Assembly: GCF_002127545.1 (NCBI RefSeq)
Contig: NZ_MUBK01000004.1
Coordinates: forward strand, 141,930 to 205,929
Source of the DNA: Xenorhabdus beddingii
GTDB lineage: Bacteria > Pseudomonadota > Gammaproteobacteria > Enterobacterales > Enterobacteriaceae
Reading direction: 5' to 3'
DNA: 64,000 nucleotides
Positions 26,232 through 36,062 of the stretch are shown one piece after another. Made by a program: the position numbers and the translations under genes. How positions within the stretch are numbered: the first letter of the stretch is position 1; the number at the start of each line of letters is the position of its first letter. The notes under the pieces were generated by a model, which saw only the letters and a program-made list of their open reading frames with translations, was not told the origin of the DNA and ran no database searches.

Positions 26232-28160
26232 TTATCGTTTTTCAGAATAACGTTGCAAGGCTACTGAACCTATTTTATCATTTCGAGTAACTTCTAGCGT
26301 ACTTGCTAGCTGATTATCTATTTCCATTAAAAAATAATGTTTTCTAACCTTTTTTCTATCTAGCATTGCCCGAATAGAGGCTGGTTCACTTTCTAAAAAT
26401 GATAAGTCTTCATTAGGTCTTTGAGATTTTTTATCTGAGGGAAGCGCACACAGTTCTCTTAATCTCTGGTCAATATAACGTGAGTATAAGGTACTACTAT
26501 GATCTAAAGCCCCTAATCCTCCTTTATCAGTAGAATTTTCATTATTATCTGAGTATAGAAAACTTATTTCTTGCTGCCTGAACTGATCTATCTTCGACTG
26601 TGCCTGTTGCTCGATAAATTCGACAGTATTTTTTTGAGTTTTTTCATTTAATGATGGTAGTAAATACAGTTTAGGTTTTGATTTTAAATAAGATGAAACA
26701 TAAAAATAAACTAACTTGCCATGGTGTAAAAAAGGATCATCATTTTTGCTAAATAATTTAAAACTTTTTGCAACAAGTTTTCCTGCCAAAATTGATGGAT
26801 ACCATTTTGAGGCTTCTTCCGCAATAGGGCTATCGAATAATTCAATTAAGACGCCAGAAGGTGTAGCGCCTATTTGAAATGCAATATTATCCATATCCTT
26901 GTTAAAGGGTACAGAAGAAACAGTATCATTTTCATTGACATGCCGGTAGTGAGTAATATCAGCAAGCTCTTGAACCGCACTTTGGGTGAATGTACGTGGC
27001 ATACCGTAAGTATAAAGGCAAGGATTATGTGCTTTGAGTTTTGCGCTATGAATTAAAGCAAGCGCACCACCTAAACTATGACCACAGATAAATAATTTTC
27101 TTCCCTTCAGTAATTTAATAATATGATCAAATATACCTATTGTCTTATCAAGCTGTAGAACCTTTGATTGATTTATAAGATGAAAACCTTCCCAAAAACC
27201 TTTATGTATTTTCCCATTTTCGATAAAACCACTACATACTCCTTTGGGAGTACAGCCTAGCTCTAGTGGCTGGAATGTTAAATCTGTTATAACATCTGTT
27301 CCACTTTCAGTACCACGCCATCCAATAATGATTTCTTTCTTGTTTGCCACATAAAAAAGTTGAGTATCTCCTTTAGGAATTGTTTGTTTTTTTGAATCAA
27401 CGAATACGATTTCTGTATAACGTTCGCTAAATGGGACATCATAAACAATAGGGGAAAAAGACTGGTCGTTGATCCGATAGGGTGAGCGTGACAAGTCAAG
27501 TAACTGTTTACTAAAAAAGTGAGTTACTGAACCGAGATAGCTTTCATCATCGTTAGCATAGGTTAATATGCTCATGAGTGAGAGATTATAGGCATTAACC
27601 AGTGAATACTCTTTTTGATGATGCAACAACAAAGACCATGCCCTAAATGGACACACTTCAATAACATAGCGGTATTCACCTACATATGATGGATAAACTT
27701 CAAGACCCTGTGGTTCGCTATCAGGAAAGTGGTAACTTGGAAGAGGCTTTTCTCCTTTCCATTTTTCAATCTCTGGGATTTTATCAACCAGTTCCCCAAT
27801 TTTTACATAATGATACCGACGGCCGGATTCCAGGCTTTCTTTAAAAACAGGTGAAATTGCTTTCATGGCATCGGTAGAGCGTGTGTATTCGCTGTTGCGC
27901 TTTATTCTAAGCGGACGTTGTTCCATTTCATCGGCCAATTCCTGACCGCTGAGAAATAGCCGCAGAGGAACCGCTGTTAGCTGCTCTTCGCGGATCATGC
28001 CGTTACCATCAGTTGTTCCCGTGCGCATTGTTTTACTGTTTTTCAGTGTGTAAGGCATATTGGTGATGGGTTTGTTATGCTCATCAACCAACTGAATTTC
28101 TATCTTGTTATTCAATACCTTCCGACAATCATGGCAATAAATCGAATTTTCGTTACTCAT
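26232..28160 (-). CDS. T6SS lipase effector (Tle-type, lipase class 3)
   Basis: 642 residues. It begins with a small CHDC motif and a beta-domain (IEIQLVDEHNKPITNMPYTL, GTTDGNGMIREEQL) of the kind used to attach effectors to VgrG or PAAR parts. The lipase domain follows from about residue 180: the nucleophile elbow CGHSLGGALAL (Ser362), the probable Asp412 in HVNENDTVSSVP and a His near 479-480 in LHHGKLVYF. The oxyanion-side motif IGWRGTESGTD fits lipase class 3. It lacks a signal peptide, as expected for T6SS cargo. Likely role: degrade phospholipids of competing bacteria (or host membranes). It overlaps the small upstream gene by 4 bp and is followed by a lipoprotein gene. Resemblance to the Tle2 group is plausible but not proven. 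Confidence 0.85.
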   Translation of the reverse strand: MSNENSIYCHDCRKVLNNKIEIQLVDEHNKPITNMPYTLKNSKTMRTGTTDGNGMIREEQLTAVPLRLFLSGQELADEMEQRPLRIKRNSEYTRSTDAMKAISPVFKESLESGRRYHYVKIGELVDKIPEIEKWKGEKPLPSYHFPDSEPQGLEVYPSYVGEYRYVIEVCPFRAWSLLLHHQKEYSLVNAYNLSLMSILTYANDDESYLGSVTHFFSKQLLDLSRSPYRINDQSFSPIVYDVPFSERYTEIVFVDSKKQTIPKGDTQLFYVANKKEIIIGWRGTESGTDVITDLTFQPLELGCTPKGVCSGFIENGKIHKGFWEGFHLINQSKVLQLDKTIGIFDHIIKLLKGRKLFICGHSLGGALALIHSAKLKAHNPCLYTYGMPRTFTQSAVQELADITHYRHVNENDTVSSVPFNKDMDNIAFQIGATPSGVLIELFDSPIAEEASKWYPSILAGKLVAKSFKLFSKNDDPFLHHGKLVYFYVSSYLKSKPKLYLLPSLNEKTQKNTVEFIEQQAQSKIDQFRQQEISFLYSDNNENSTDKGGLGALDHSSTLYSRYIDQRLRELCALPSDKKSQRPNEDLSFLESEPASIRAMLDRKKVRKHYFLMEIDNQLASTLEVTRNDKIGSVALQRYSEKR

Positions 28161-28447
28161 AAATCATCGCTCCTGTTATTTTTTTCTTGTTCCATCGCCA
28201 GCAGGTAATCCTGACTGGCGAGTTTTTCTACGCGGTAACCGACGGCCATTTTTTGCCGCAACCAGTGCTCAATCTGTGATTCCAGACTACCTTTAGGATT
28301 ATCCAGTTGTGTGGCTATTTCACCGTGGTTTTCCCATAAATCACAATAAAGTGAACTGGTTAACACTTTCAGTCCATAAGGGGAGTGCAGCCAGGCTTGC
28401 CAGCTTATTGCGGCTGCGGTGCTTTCCGTTGTGATCGTGTTTTCCAT
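28157..28447 (-). CDS. Small unknown protein of the lipase cassette
   Basis: 96 residues, soluble, no recognised domain. The sequence SWQAWLHSPYGLKVLTSSLY followed by an acidic helix and QIEHWLRQKMAVGYRV suggests a compact helical protein. It sits between the vgrG remnant (5 bp gap) and the lipase gene (4-bp overlap), so it is translated with the effector. Small proteins in this place are often adaptors or chaperones for VgrG loading, which is a reasonable guess only. Confidence 0.65.
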   Translation of the reverse strand: MENTITTESTAAAISWQAWLHSPYGLKVLTSSLYCDLWENHGEIATQLDNPKGSLESQIEHWLRQKMAVGYRVEKLASQDYLLAMEQEKNNRSDDL

Positions 28448-28452
28448 TGTGT

Positions 28453-28659
28453 TTACCCTTTAACCGGTTTAATGATTAATCCCACATCCTGCTGTGCCAG
28501 TTCAGCACAAGCCAGTTGCAGCTCAATCCCGCGCCCTCTGCCGCCTGAACCCTGCCCGACATTCATCGGGGACGATAAAATGCCGCCCGGCGTGACTTTC
28601 AGAAAACTGCCGCCCACTTTCAGGGTGATTTCTGCCGCGGCTTCCAGCACTATATTCAA
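28453..28659 (-). pseudogene. 3' remnant of a vgrG gene
   Basis: Only the last 68 or so codons of a VgrG-like protein remain. The reading frame has a stop immediately before a TTG codon at 28659, and no VgrG sequence exists upstream. The conserved C-terminal beta-helix piece is clear (VLEAAAEITLKVGGSFLKV, a DUF2345-like stretch), then an extension ending LIIKPVKG. It marks a deletion or recombination joint between a former vgrG-effector operon and the DNA beside nuoN. Confidence 0.75.
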
Positions 28660-28779
28660 TCAATAAAGGCGATTTATCATACACAAATATCAATAAAATT
28701 AATTAACCAATCAAATTCCATTTTTGTCTGATTTTGGCGGAATATGGGAGGGGGGTGGGCGGAGCCTTAGCACAGAATA

Positions 28780-28811
28780 AAAAAACCCAGCCAATAATGA
28801 CCGGGTTTTTA
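28780..28811 (-). terminator. nuo operon terminator
   Basis: AAAAACCC / GGGTTTTT stem just past the nuoN stop, with a T-run on the minus strand. It ends the 13-gene operon. Confidence 0.88.
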
Positions 28812-28835
28812 ACGTCGCTTCTTTAGGTTATTGTC

Positions 28836-30293
28836 TTACAAGACACTCTTCGCTTGTTGGACAATATCAATCAAGGGTTGTGGCCAAATACCCAGGATCA
28901 ATACCAATAATCCAGTGAGCAGCACAACAATACCGCCAGAGGTGAATGCCCAGTTGCTGGGTGTATCGCGGTTCAGTGCTTTCGGTGCCGGCAGGTACAA
29001 GCTCACCATCACCCGCAGATAGTAATAAAGACCAATGGCACTCCCCACAACGACGGCACCAGTCAACCACCATAATCCGGCTTCAACACCGGTTGCGATA
29101 ACGTAGAATTTACCGATAAAGCCGAAGGTTAAGGGAATTCCCGCCAGAGACAACATCATAATAGTCATGACTGCAGACAGGATAGGTTTGTGCCAGAACA
29201 GGCCACGGTATGAGAACAGTGAATCCGCATCCGGCCCTCGGTATGGGCTGGACATCAGGCTGACAACACCAAATGCCCCGATGCTGGCAAGCAGGTATCC
29301 CACCAGATAGATGCCCGCCGTCTCTTCTGCCAGGGTGTGATCTTTGATGGCAACCAGCACCACCAGCAAATAGCCCAGATGGGCAATGGAGGAATAACCC
29401 AACAGACGTTTGATATTGCTTTGTGTCAGCGCCAATAAGTTACCAAACAGGATAGAGGCAATCGCAATCACTGTCAGTGCAATACGCAACGTTGCACTCT
29501 CAGTGACCGGCGCTTCAAGGAATAAACGCATGACCACAGCAAAAATGGCCACTTTGCTGGCCGTCGCCAGAAAGGTCGATACCGGTGCGGGTGCACCTTG
29601 GTAAACATCCGGTGTCCACAGTTGGAAAGGCACAAGGGAGAGTTTAAAGCCCAATCCCACAATCATCATGCCCAGCCCTGCCAAGATCAGCGGTTCATGC
29701 AGTTTGCTGTCAGTTAAACTTTTACCCAGTGAGGCGAAAGACAAGTCACCCGACTCTGCATACAGCAACGCGATACCGAATAGCAAGAATGACGATGCCG
29801 CCGCAGACAACAGCATATACTTAATGCTGGCTTCCAGAGAACGTTTCTGGCGATACGCATAACCCACCAGACCAAACAACGGTAAGGTGATCAATTCAAT
29901 CCCGATAAACAGTGATGCCATATGGTTGGCAGAAGAGAGCAAAATGCCCCCTACCGTTGCAATCAGCACCAGCAGATAAAACTCTTCCTTATTATCGGGA
30001 TAGTTCTCCAGCCACGAGTAGGCAAATGTTGTCGTTGCAAGGCTCGCAATCAGCACAAGCGCTGTATAGAACATCGCAAAACGATCCACATGGATCAGGG
30101 GCGTGACATCCATTGGCTCCTGCTGTCCCACAAAATAGAGAGAGAACAGAGCCAGGTTAAGACCAACCACGGTCAGGATGACATTGGTGAAATGATCGCG
30201 TCGCCACGCAATGGACAGCATCACAACCACCACCGTCAATCCGACGATCAATAGCGGCAACAGTGCGATCAATTGTTCAGAAGTTATTGTCAT
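28836..30293 (-). CDS. nuoN: NuoN: complex I antiporter-like subunit
   Basis: 485 residues, 14 membrane segments of the proton-pumping antiporter family (ND2 homologue). Conserved parts include [51 protein letters not shown] and [18 protein letters not shown] with the pumping Lys and Glu residues. Last gene of the operon, 6 bp after nuoM. Confidence 0.97.
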   Translation of the reverse strand: MTITSEQLIALLPLLIVGLTVVVVMLSIAWRRDHFTNVILTVVGLNLALFSLYFVGQQEPMDVTPLIHVDRFAMFYTALVLIASLATTTFAYSWLENYPDNKEEFYLLVLIATVGGILLSSANHMASLFIGIELITLPLFGLVGYAYRQKRSLEASIKYMLLSAAASSFLLFGIALLYAESGDLSFASLGKSLTDSKLHEPLILAGLGMMIVGLGFKLSLVPFQLWTPDVYQGAPAPVSTFLATASKVAIFAVVMRLFLEAPVTESATLRIALTVIAIASILFGNLLALTQSNIKRLLGYSSIAHLGYLLVVLVAIKDHTLAEETAGIYLVGYLLASIGAFGVVSLMSSPYRGPDADSLFSYRGLFWHKPILSAVMTIMMLSLAGIPLTFGFIGKFYVIATGVEAGLWWLTGAVVVGSAIGLYYYLRVMVSLYLPAPKALNRDTPSNWAFTSGGIVVLLTGLLVLILGIWPQPLIDIVQQAKSVL

Positions 30294-30299
30294 GGCGAA

Positions 30300-31820
30300 T
30301 TACGGCCTTGTAGTTAAAAGTGAAGCTGAATACCAATTCTGGATGTTACTCATCGCGGCGGCTGAGGTATCAAGAATGGGTTGTGGGTAGACACCCAGTA
30401 TCACCAGCAAAATAACCAGCAACAGCAAAATGGAAATTTCACGAACATCCATCTGCGGCAGCGGTTTATCGGTTTTTGGCGTTCCGTAATAAGCCTTCTG
30501 CATCAGGTACAATGCGTAAACGGACGCAAAAACCAAACCAAACACGGATACCGTAGTAATCAGGGTGAAGTGGCTGAAACTGCCAAAGAGGATCATGAAT
30601 TCACCCACAAAGTTACCGGTTCCCGGCATCCCCAATGTGGCGACCGCGAAAAACAGGGATATCGCAGGCAGCAGTTGAATTCTTCCCCACAGCCCCCCCA
30701 TTTGACGCAGGTCACGGGTATGCAGCCGTTCATATATCTGACCACACAGAATAAACAGACCTGCGGCTGACAGGCCATGGGCAATCATCTGAATGACCGC
30801 CCCCTGATAAGCCAGTTGGCTACCGGTATAGATGGCAATCAGGACGAAACCCATGTGAGAAACACTGGTGTAGGCAATCAGGCGTTTGATGTCAGTCTGG
30901 CTAAAGGCCATCCATGCACCGTAGAAGATGCCAATGACACCCAACCACATCGCAATCGGCGCAAATTCCGCTGAGGCTTGTGGAAACAGCGGTAAACTGA
31001 AACGCAGCAGACCATAGGCTGCGGTTTTCAACAAAATCCCCGCGAGGTCAACTGAACCCGCAGTTGGCGCCTGACTGTGGGCATCAGGCAGCCAGCCATG
31101 CAGGGGAACAACCGGCATTTTCACCGCGAAGGCAATGAAGAAGCCCAACATCAGCAAATACTGCACCGTATATGACATTGGCGTATTCAACAGTTTTTCA
31201 TAATTGAATGACCATTCGCCCGTGGCATCGTGATGAATGAAAGCCAGTGCCAGAATCGAAATCAACATCACCAGACCGCTGGCCTGGGTATAGATGAAAA
31301 ATTTCGTCGCCGCCGTGATACGGGTTTTCCCTTCTGAACCCCGATGCCCCCAAAGTGCGATCAAGAAATACATCGGGACCAGCATCACTTCCCAGAAGAA
31401 GAAGAACAGGAACAGGTCGATGGCAAGGAAGACCCCCATCACACCACCGAGTATCCACAACAGGTTCAGATGGAAAAACCCTTGGTATGGCTGATTTTCA
31501 TTCCACGAACACAGGATGGCCATTAAACCCAGTAAGGCCGTCAATACCACCATCAGCAAGGATAAACCATCCAGTGCCAGATGAATGCTAATGCCAAAGC
31601 GCGGGATCCACGGAAGCAGGAACTCTGATTGCCATTGTGGAATACCCTGTGGGTTGGTGAGTGTATAACCCCCCTGCAACCACAGTTGCAGGGAAAGTAA
31701 CAGCGTCAGCCCCATCGCCAGAAGCGCTATCCAACGCGGCATACGTGTGCCGAAACGCTCCGCCTGCCAGCACAGCAGGCCCCCGATGAAGGGCAAAAGA
31801 ATTAGCCAAGGTAATAGCAT
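30300..31820 (-). CDS. nuoM: NuoM: complex I antiporter-like subunit
   Basis: 506 residues, ND4 homologue, one of three proton channels in the membrane arm. Typical stretches: FFFFWEVMLVPMYFLIALWG (Glu of the first half-channel), HGWLPDAHSQAPTAGSV, QTDIKRLIAYTSVSHMGF and GMPGTGNFVGEF. It starts 19 bp after the nuoL stop. Confidence 0.97.
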   Translation of the reverse strand: MLLPWLILLPFIGGLLCWQAERFGTRMPRWIALLAMGLTLLLSLQLWLQGGYTLTNPQGIPQWQSEFLLPWIPRFGISIHLALDGLSLLMVVLTALLGLMAILCSWNENQPYQGFFHLNLLWILGGVMGVFLAIDLFLFFFFWEVMLVPMYFLIALWGHRGSEGKTRITAATKFFIYTQASGLVMLISILALAFIHHDATGEWSFNYEKLLNTPMSYTVQYLLMLGFFIAFAVKMPVVPLHGWLPDAHSQAPTAGSVDLAGILLKTAAYGLLRFSLPLFPQASAEFAPIAMWLGVIGIFYGAWMAFSQTDIKRLIAYTSVSHMGFVLIAIYTGSQLAYQGAVIQMIAHGLSAAGLFILCGQIYERLHTRDLRQMGGLWGRIQLLPAISLFFAVATLGMPGTGNFVGEFMILFGSFSHFTLITTVSVFGLVFASVYALYLMQKAYYGTPKTDKPLPQMDVREISILLLLVILLVILGVYPQPILDTSAAAMSNIQNWYSASLLTTRP

Positions 31821-31839
31821 GGCGCAATGTGTCCCTTAA

Positions 31840-33684
31840 TTAAACCAAAAGCAGCAGAGCTAAAACCAGCACTGCACCCAACCCCATAGAGGTAGCGTAC
31901 CAACGGACTTGTCCGTTCTCACTCCAACGCAATCCTTTATTGCCCCAACGTGACAATATGGCAGGAATGTTCATCAGTGAGTTCAAAGGATCACTTTGCA
32001 ACAGGCCGGTGATGCCTTTGAAGGGTTTCACAAATACCCAGTCATACAGCGCATCAAATCCCCATGCATGGAACCACCATGTGGAGAAGAAACGCCCCGG
32101 CGCGCTGTTTGCAGTCGCATTGACCACACTGCGTTTGCCAAGATACAGTGCGGCTGCCAGCAAAATACCGATAACGGCAACCACACCAGAGACAATTTCC
32201 AGTGTCACTTTGCCATCATGCCCGGTATGGCTTTCCGGTAAAACGCCCGCCAGGGGTGGCACAATCAGCGCCCCCACAAAGGTGGACAGAACCAGCAATA
32301 CTGACAGCGGCAAAGTATGGGTAATGCCTTTGACCGGATGGGCGTGGGTATTCTCTTCACCGTGGAACACAATGAAAATCATGCGGAAGGTGTATAAGGA
32401 GGTCATCAATGCGCCAACCAGCCCTGCCAACATCAGGTTCATATGGCCATTTGCCAGTGCACCCCATAAGATTTCATCTTTACTGTAGAAACCGGCGGTC
32501 AACAGCGGCAGCGCCGACAAAGCAGATCCCCCCACCAGGAAGCAGAGATAAACAAACGGAATGCGTTTGCTCAAGCCACCCATCTTAAAGATGTTTTGTT
32601 CATGGTGGCAGGCCAGGATCACGGAGCCAGAAGCCAGGAACAGCAATGCCTTAAAGAACGCATGGGTCATTAAGTGGAAAATGGCCGCATCCCACGCTTG
32701 CACGCCCAGCGCCAGAAACATGTAACCAATCTGGCTCATGGTTGAGTAAGCCAATACCCGCTTGATATCCGTCTGCACCAGTGCCGCAAAACCTGCCAGC
32801 AGCAGGGTAACGGCACCAATCACACCGACCAAGTGCAGAATGTCTGGCGCCATCAAAAACAGGGCATGGCTGCGGGCGATCAGATAAACCCCGGCGGTGA
32901 CCATCGTAGCCGCATGGATCAGGGCAGAAACCGGGGTCGGACCCGCCATCGCATCCGCCAACCATGTCTGCAACGGCAATTGCGCTGATTTACCGACTGC
33001 ACCACCCAAAATCATCAAGGTTGCCCACGTGATCGCCGTGGAGCCTGCTTCGATGTGTTGTGGTGCCAGTACCGCCAGTTCGCGGAAGCTCAACGTGCCC
33101 AGTTGGTCGTAAAGGATAAACATCCCGATGGCAAGGAACACATCACCCACACGGGTCACGATGAAAGCCTTCATTGCCGCTGCACCATTGGCCGGGGTTT
33201 TATAGTAGAAACCGATCAACAGGTAACTGCACAGACCTACGCCTTCCCAGCCGAGGTACATCAGCAGCATGTTATCTGCCAGCACCAGTACCACCATGCT
33301 GGCGATAAACAGGTTGGTATAAGCGAAGAAGCGGGAATAACCCTCTTCACCGCGCATGTACCATGAAGCGTAAATGTGGATCAGGAAACCAATGCCTGTC
33401 ACCACACTCAACATGGTCAGTGACAGCCCGTCCAGTACCAGATTCACCGGGATGCTGAAATTCCCCACGGCCATCCAGTTCCACAATGTCTGGCTGTAAA
33501 CCTGTTCCCCTGCCTCATTCTGGGCAAGGAAATCAATCCCCGCCCAAAGCGTGACCAGTGCTGCCAGCCCAACCGAACCAATCCCAATGGTGGCTGACAG
33601 ATTTTCAGACCAGCGGCCACGGGAAAATGCCAATAGCAAAAATCCCAGCAGTGGCAGCAGAATTGTTAAGTAGAGTAAGTTCAT
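31840..33684 (-). CDS. nuoL: NuoL: complex I antiporter-like subunit
   Basis: 614 residues, ND5 homologue with the long lateral helix at the C-terminus. Recognisable: [55 protein letters not shown] and [20 protein letters not shown]. It overlaps nuoK by 4 bp. Confidence 0.97.
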   Translation of the reverse strand: MNLLYLTILLPLLGFLLLAFSRGRWSENLSATIGIGSVGLAALVTLWAGIDFLAQNEAGEQVYSQTLWNWMAVGNFSIPVNLVLDGLSLTMLSVVTGIGFLIHIYASWYMRGEEGYSRFFAYTNLFIASMVVLVLADNMLLMYLGWEGVGLCSYLLIGFYYKTPANGAAAMKAFIVTRVGDVFLAIGMFILYDQLGTLSFRELAVLAPQHIEAGSTAITWATLMILGGAVGKSAQLPLQTWLADAMAGPTPVSALIHAATMVTAGVYLIARSHALFLMAPDILHLVGVIGAVTLLLAGFAALVQTDIKRVLAYSTMSQIGYMFLALGVQAWDAAIFHLMTHAFFKALLFLASGSVILACHHEQNIFKMGGLSKRIPFVYLCFLVGGSALSALPLLTAGFYSKDEILWGALANGHMNLMLAGLVGALMTSLYTFRMIFIVFHGEENTHAHPVKGITHTLPLSVLLVLSTFVGALIVPPLAGVLPESHTGHDGKVTLEIVSGVVAVIGILLAAALYLGKRSVVNATANSAPGRFFSTWWFHAWGFDALYDWVFVKPFKGITGLLQSDPLNSLMNIPAILSRWGNKGLRWSENGQVRWYATSMGLGAVLVLALLLLV

Positions 33685-33983
33685 CCGCGCATCTCACTGA
33701 CTGTATCAATATTCAGGTTTTGGCGACGACGGTGCAACTGTAGTAACAGTGCCAAACCGATGCTCGCCTCGGCGGCTGCCAGCGTAATGGCCAGAATGTA
33801 CATCACCTGCCCATCAGGCTGGAGCCAATAGCTGCCGGCAACGACAAACGCCAGCGCTGAAGCATTGATCATGATTTCCAGCCCGATCAGCATAAATAAC
33901 AGATTGCGGCGGATAATCAGGCAGGCGAAGCCCAACATAAACAAAATGGCCGCCAGAATAAGACCATGGTGTAACGCTATCAT
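33681..33983 (-). CDS. nuoK: NuoK: complex I membrane subunit
   Basis: 100 residues, three membrane helices (ND4L homologue) with the buried glutamates in [14 protein letters not shown] and [15 protein letters not shown] that are needed for proton coupling. It overlaps nuoJ and nuoL by 4 bp each. Confidence 0.97.
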   Translation of the reverse strand: MIALHHGLILAAILFMLGFACLIIRRNLLFMLIGLEIMINASALAFVVAGSYWLQPDGQVMYILAITLAAAEASIGLALLLQLHRRRQNLNIDTVSEMRG

Positions 33984-34510
33984 TGTTGGTCCTCCACTCG
34001 ATTGCTGATCACTTCACCTTGTCGATTTTCACGACCGATATGGTAAGCCACCACCATGCCGGCCAGGAGCAGCAAAGAGGCCAGCTCAACGGCCAGGACA
34101 TAAGGGCCAAACAAGCTGATGCCCACTTCCTTGGCACTGACCACCTCACCGCTGATTTCTGCGGCGGGCAGGGTACTGATGGCATAAATCAGCACAACCA
34201 ACAGGGCGATGGACAGGATAGACGGGCCGATCCAGGCTCTGGGCTGTAACCATGCCCGCTCCTGTTCGACAACCGATTTTCCCAGGTTCAGCATCATGAC
34301 AACGAAGACGAACAACACCATGATTGCCCCCGCGTAAACGATGATCTCCAGTGCACCGGCAAAATAAGCGCCCAGTGAAAAAAATACCACGGACAGTGCC
34401 AGCAAGGAGATAATCAGGTACAGCAATGCGTGTACCGGATTGGTATGGGTTATCACCCTGAGTGTTGCGAGGATGGCAACCAGCCCTGCGACATAAAATG
34501 TCAATTCCAT
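33980..34510 (-). CDS. nuoJ: NuoJ: complex I membrane subunit
   Basis: 176 residues, five membrane helices (ND6 homologue) with the pi-bulge helix [19 protein letters not shown]. The polar C-terminal tail ([15 protein letters not shown]) is usual for enterobacteria. 12 bp downstream of nuoI. Confidence 0.97.
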   Translation of the reverse strand: MELTFYVAGLVAILATLRVITHTNPVHALLYLIISLLALSVVFFSLGAYFAGALEIIVYAGAIMVLFVFVVMMLNLGKSVVEQERAWLQPRAWIGPSILSIALLVVLIYAISTLPAAEISGEVVSAKEVGISLFGPYVLAVELASLLLLAGMVVAYHIGRENRQGEVISNRVEDQQ

Positions 34511-34522
34511 GAATATCGCTCC

Positions 34523-35065
34523 TTACGGCAACAGGCTTTTAACGTCGATGGGCTTGGCTTCATTATCGCCTTCGCCTTTATCTTTTCCGTCAATCGCCAT
34601 ACCTGTCTTACGGTAAAAGTTATAATCAGGATATTTTCCCGGCCCTGAAATCAGCAGATCTTCTTTTTCGTACACCAGATCCTGACGCTTGAATTCACCC
34701 AGCTCAAAATCCGGCGTCAACTGGATAGCCGTGGTTGGGCACGCTTCTTCACACAAGCCGCAGAAAATGCAACGCGAAAAATTAATGCGGAAGAATTCGG
34801 GATACCAGCGGCCATCTTTATGCTCGGCTTTTTGCAGCGAAATACATCCCACCGGACACACCGCCGCACACAAGTTACAGGCAACACAACGCTCTTCGCC
34901 GTCGGGATCGCGCGTCAGAACGATGCGTCCACGATAACGGGGGGGCAGATAAACCGGTTCTTCCGGATACATTTTTGTTTCGCGTTTATGGAAGGCATGA
35001 AGCCCTATCATCCAAATACTGCGTACCTGGGTGGCGAAACCGACCACTAACTCTTTCAATGTCAT
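34523..35065 (-). CDS. nuoI: NuoI: complex I 8Fe ferredoxin-like subunit
   Basis: 180 residues with two 4Fe-4S motifs, [15 protein letters not shown] and [16 protein letters not shown], which hold clusters N6a and N6b and pass electrons to NuoB. The N-terminal amphipathic helix ([14 protein letters not shown]) docks it to the membrane arm. Confidence 0.97.
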   Translation of the reverse strand: MTLKELVVGFATQVRSIWMIGLHAFHKRETKMYPEEPVYLPPRYRGRIVLTRDPDGEERCVACNLCAAVCPVGCISLQKAEHKDGRWYPEFFRINFSRCIFCGLCEEACPTTAIQLTPDFELGEFKRQDLVYEKEDLLISGPGKYPDYNFYRKTGMAIDGKDKGEGDNEAKPIDVKSLLP

Positions 35066-35081
35066 GGTTCAATTCCTCCCT

Positions 35082-36062
35082 TTATTGAGCGTTGTATAAA
35101 ATAACTGCGGCCGTCGCCAGCATATTCAGCAGTGTTAACGGCAGGCAGACTTTCCAGCCAAACGACATCACCTGGTCATAGCGTGGGCGCGGCAATGAAG
35201 CACGGATCAGGATGAACATCATCATGAAAAATGCTGTTTTCAGCGCAAACCAGATAAAAGGAGGCAAGAGAGGCCCATTCCAGCCACCAAAGAACAGGGT
35301 GACGATTAAGGCCGATACCGTCACGATAGCGATATATTCCCCCACAAAGAATAAACCGAACTTCATGCCGGAATATTCGACGTGATAACCGTCGGCCAAT
35401 TCTTGCTCGGCTTCCGGCTGGTCAAAGGGATGGCGGTGACACACCGCCACACCGGCAATGGCAAACGTCAGGAAACCAAAGAATTGGGGAATGATGTTCC
35501 ACACATGTTGCTGTGAGTTGACGATATCCACCATGTTAAAGGAGCCGGCTTGTGCCACAACCCCCATCATGGACAGGCCGAGGAACACCTCATAACTCAA
35601 TGTCTGTGCTGATGCCCGCATCGCCCCCAGCAGGGAATATTTGTTATTGCTCGCCCAACCCGCATATAACACGGCATAAACCGCCAGACCCGCCATCATC
35701 ATGAAGAACAGAATACCGATGTCCAGGTCTGCGACCATCCACGTTGGGCTGATGGGTACAATGGCAAAGGCCAGAAGCAGTGAGCAAAACGCAATGACAG
35801 GCGCCAAGGTAAAAATGGCCCGATCAGAGAAGCGCGGTGCCCAGTCTTCTTTAAAGAACATTTTGATCATGTCTGCGACGAGCTGCAATGAACCGCCCCA
35901 GCCCACACGGTTTGGCCCGTAGCGGTTCTGGAACAGCCCCAAAATGCGGCGTTCAAAGAAGCTCATGAATGCCCCGCAGACAACCACGACCAGCAGAATG
36001 GCAACCGCTTTCAGGACAGCAATCAGGATTTCAATCACGTCGGGAGTCAGCCAGTTCATCAT
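35082..36062 (-). CDS. nuoH: NuoH: complex I quinone-site membrane subunit
   Basis: 326 residues, eight membrane helices (ND1 homologue), forming the entry to the quinone chamber. Conserved: [40 protein letters not shown] and [15 protein letters not shown]. It overlaps the nuoG stop by 4 bp. Confidence 0.97.
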   Translation of the reverse strand: MMNWLTPDVIEILIAVLKAVAILLVVVVCGAFMSFFERRILGLFQNRYGPNRVGWGGSLQLVADMIKMFFKEDWAPRFSDRAIFTLAPVIAFCSLLLAFAIVPISPTWMVADLDIGILFFMMMAGLAVYAVLYAGWASNNKYSLLGAMRASAQTLSYEVFLGLSMMGVVAQAGSFNMVDIVNSQQHVWNIIPQFFGFLTFAIAGVAVCHRHPFDQPEAEQELADGYHVEYSGMKFGLFFVGEYIAIVTVSALIVTLFFGGWNGPLLPPFIWFALKTAFFMMMFILIRASLPRPRYDQVMSFGWKVCLPLTLLNMLATAAVILYNAQ

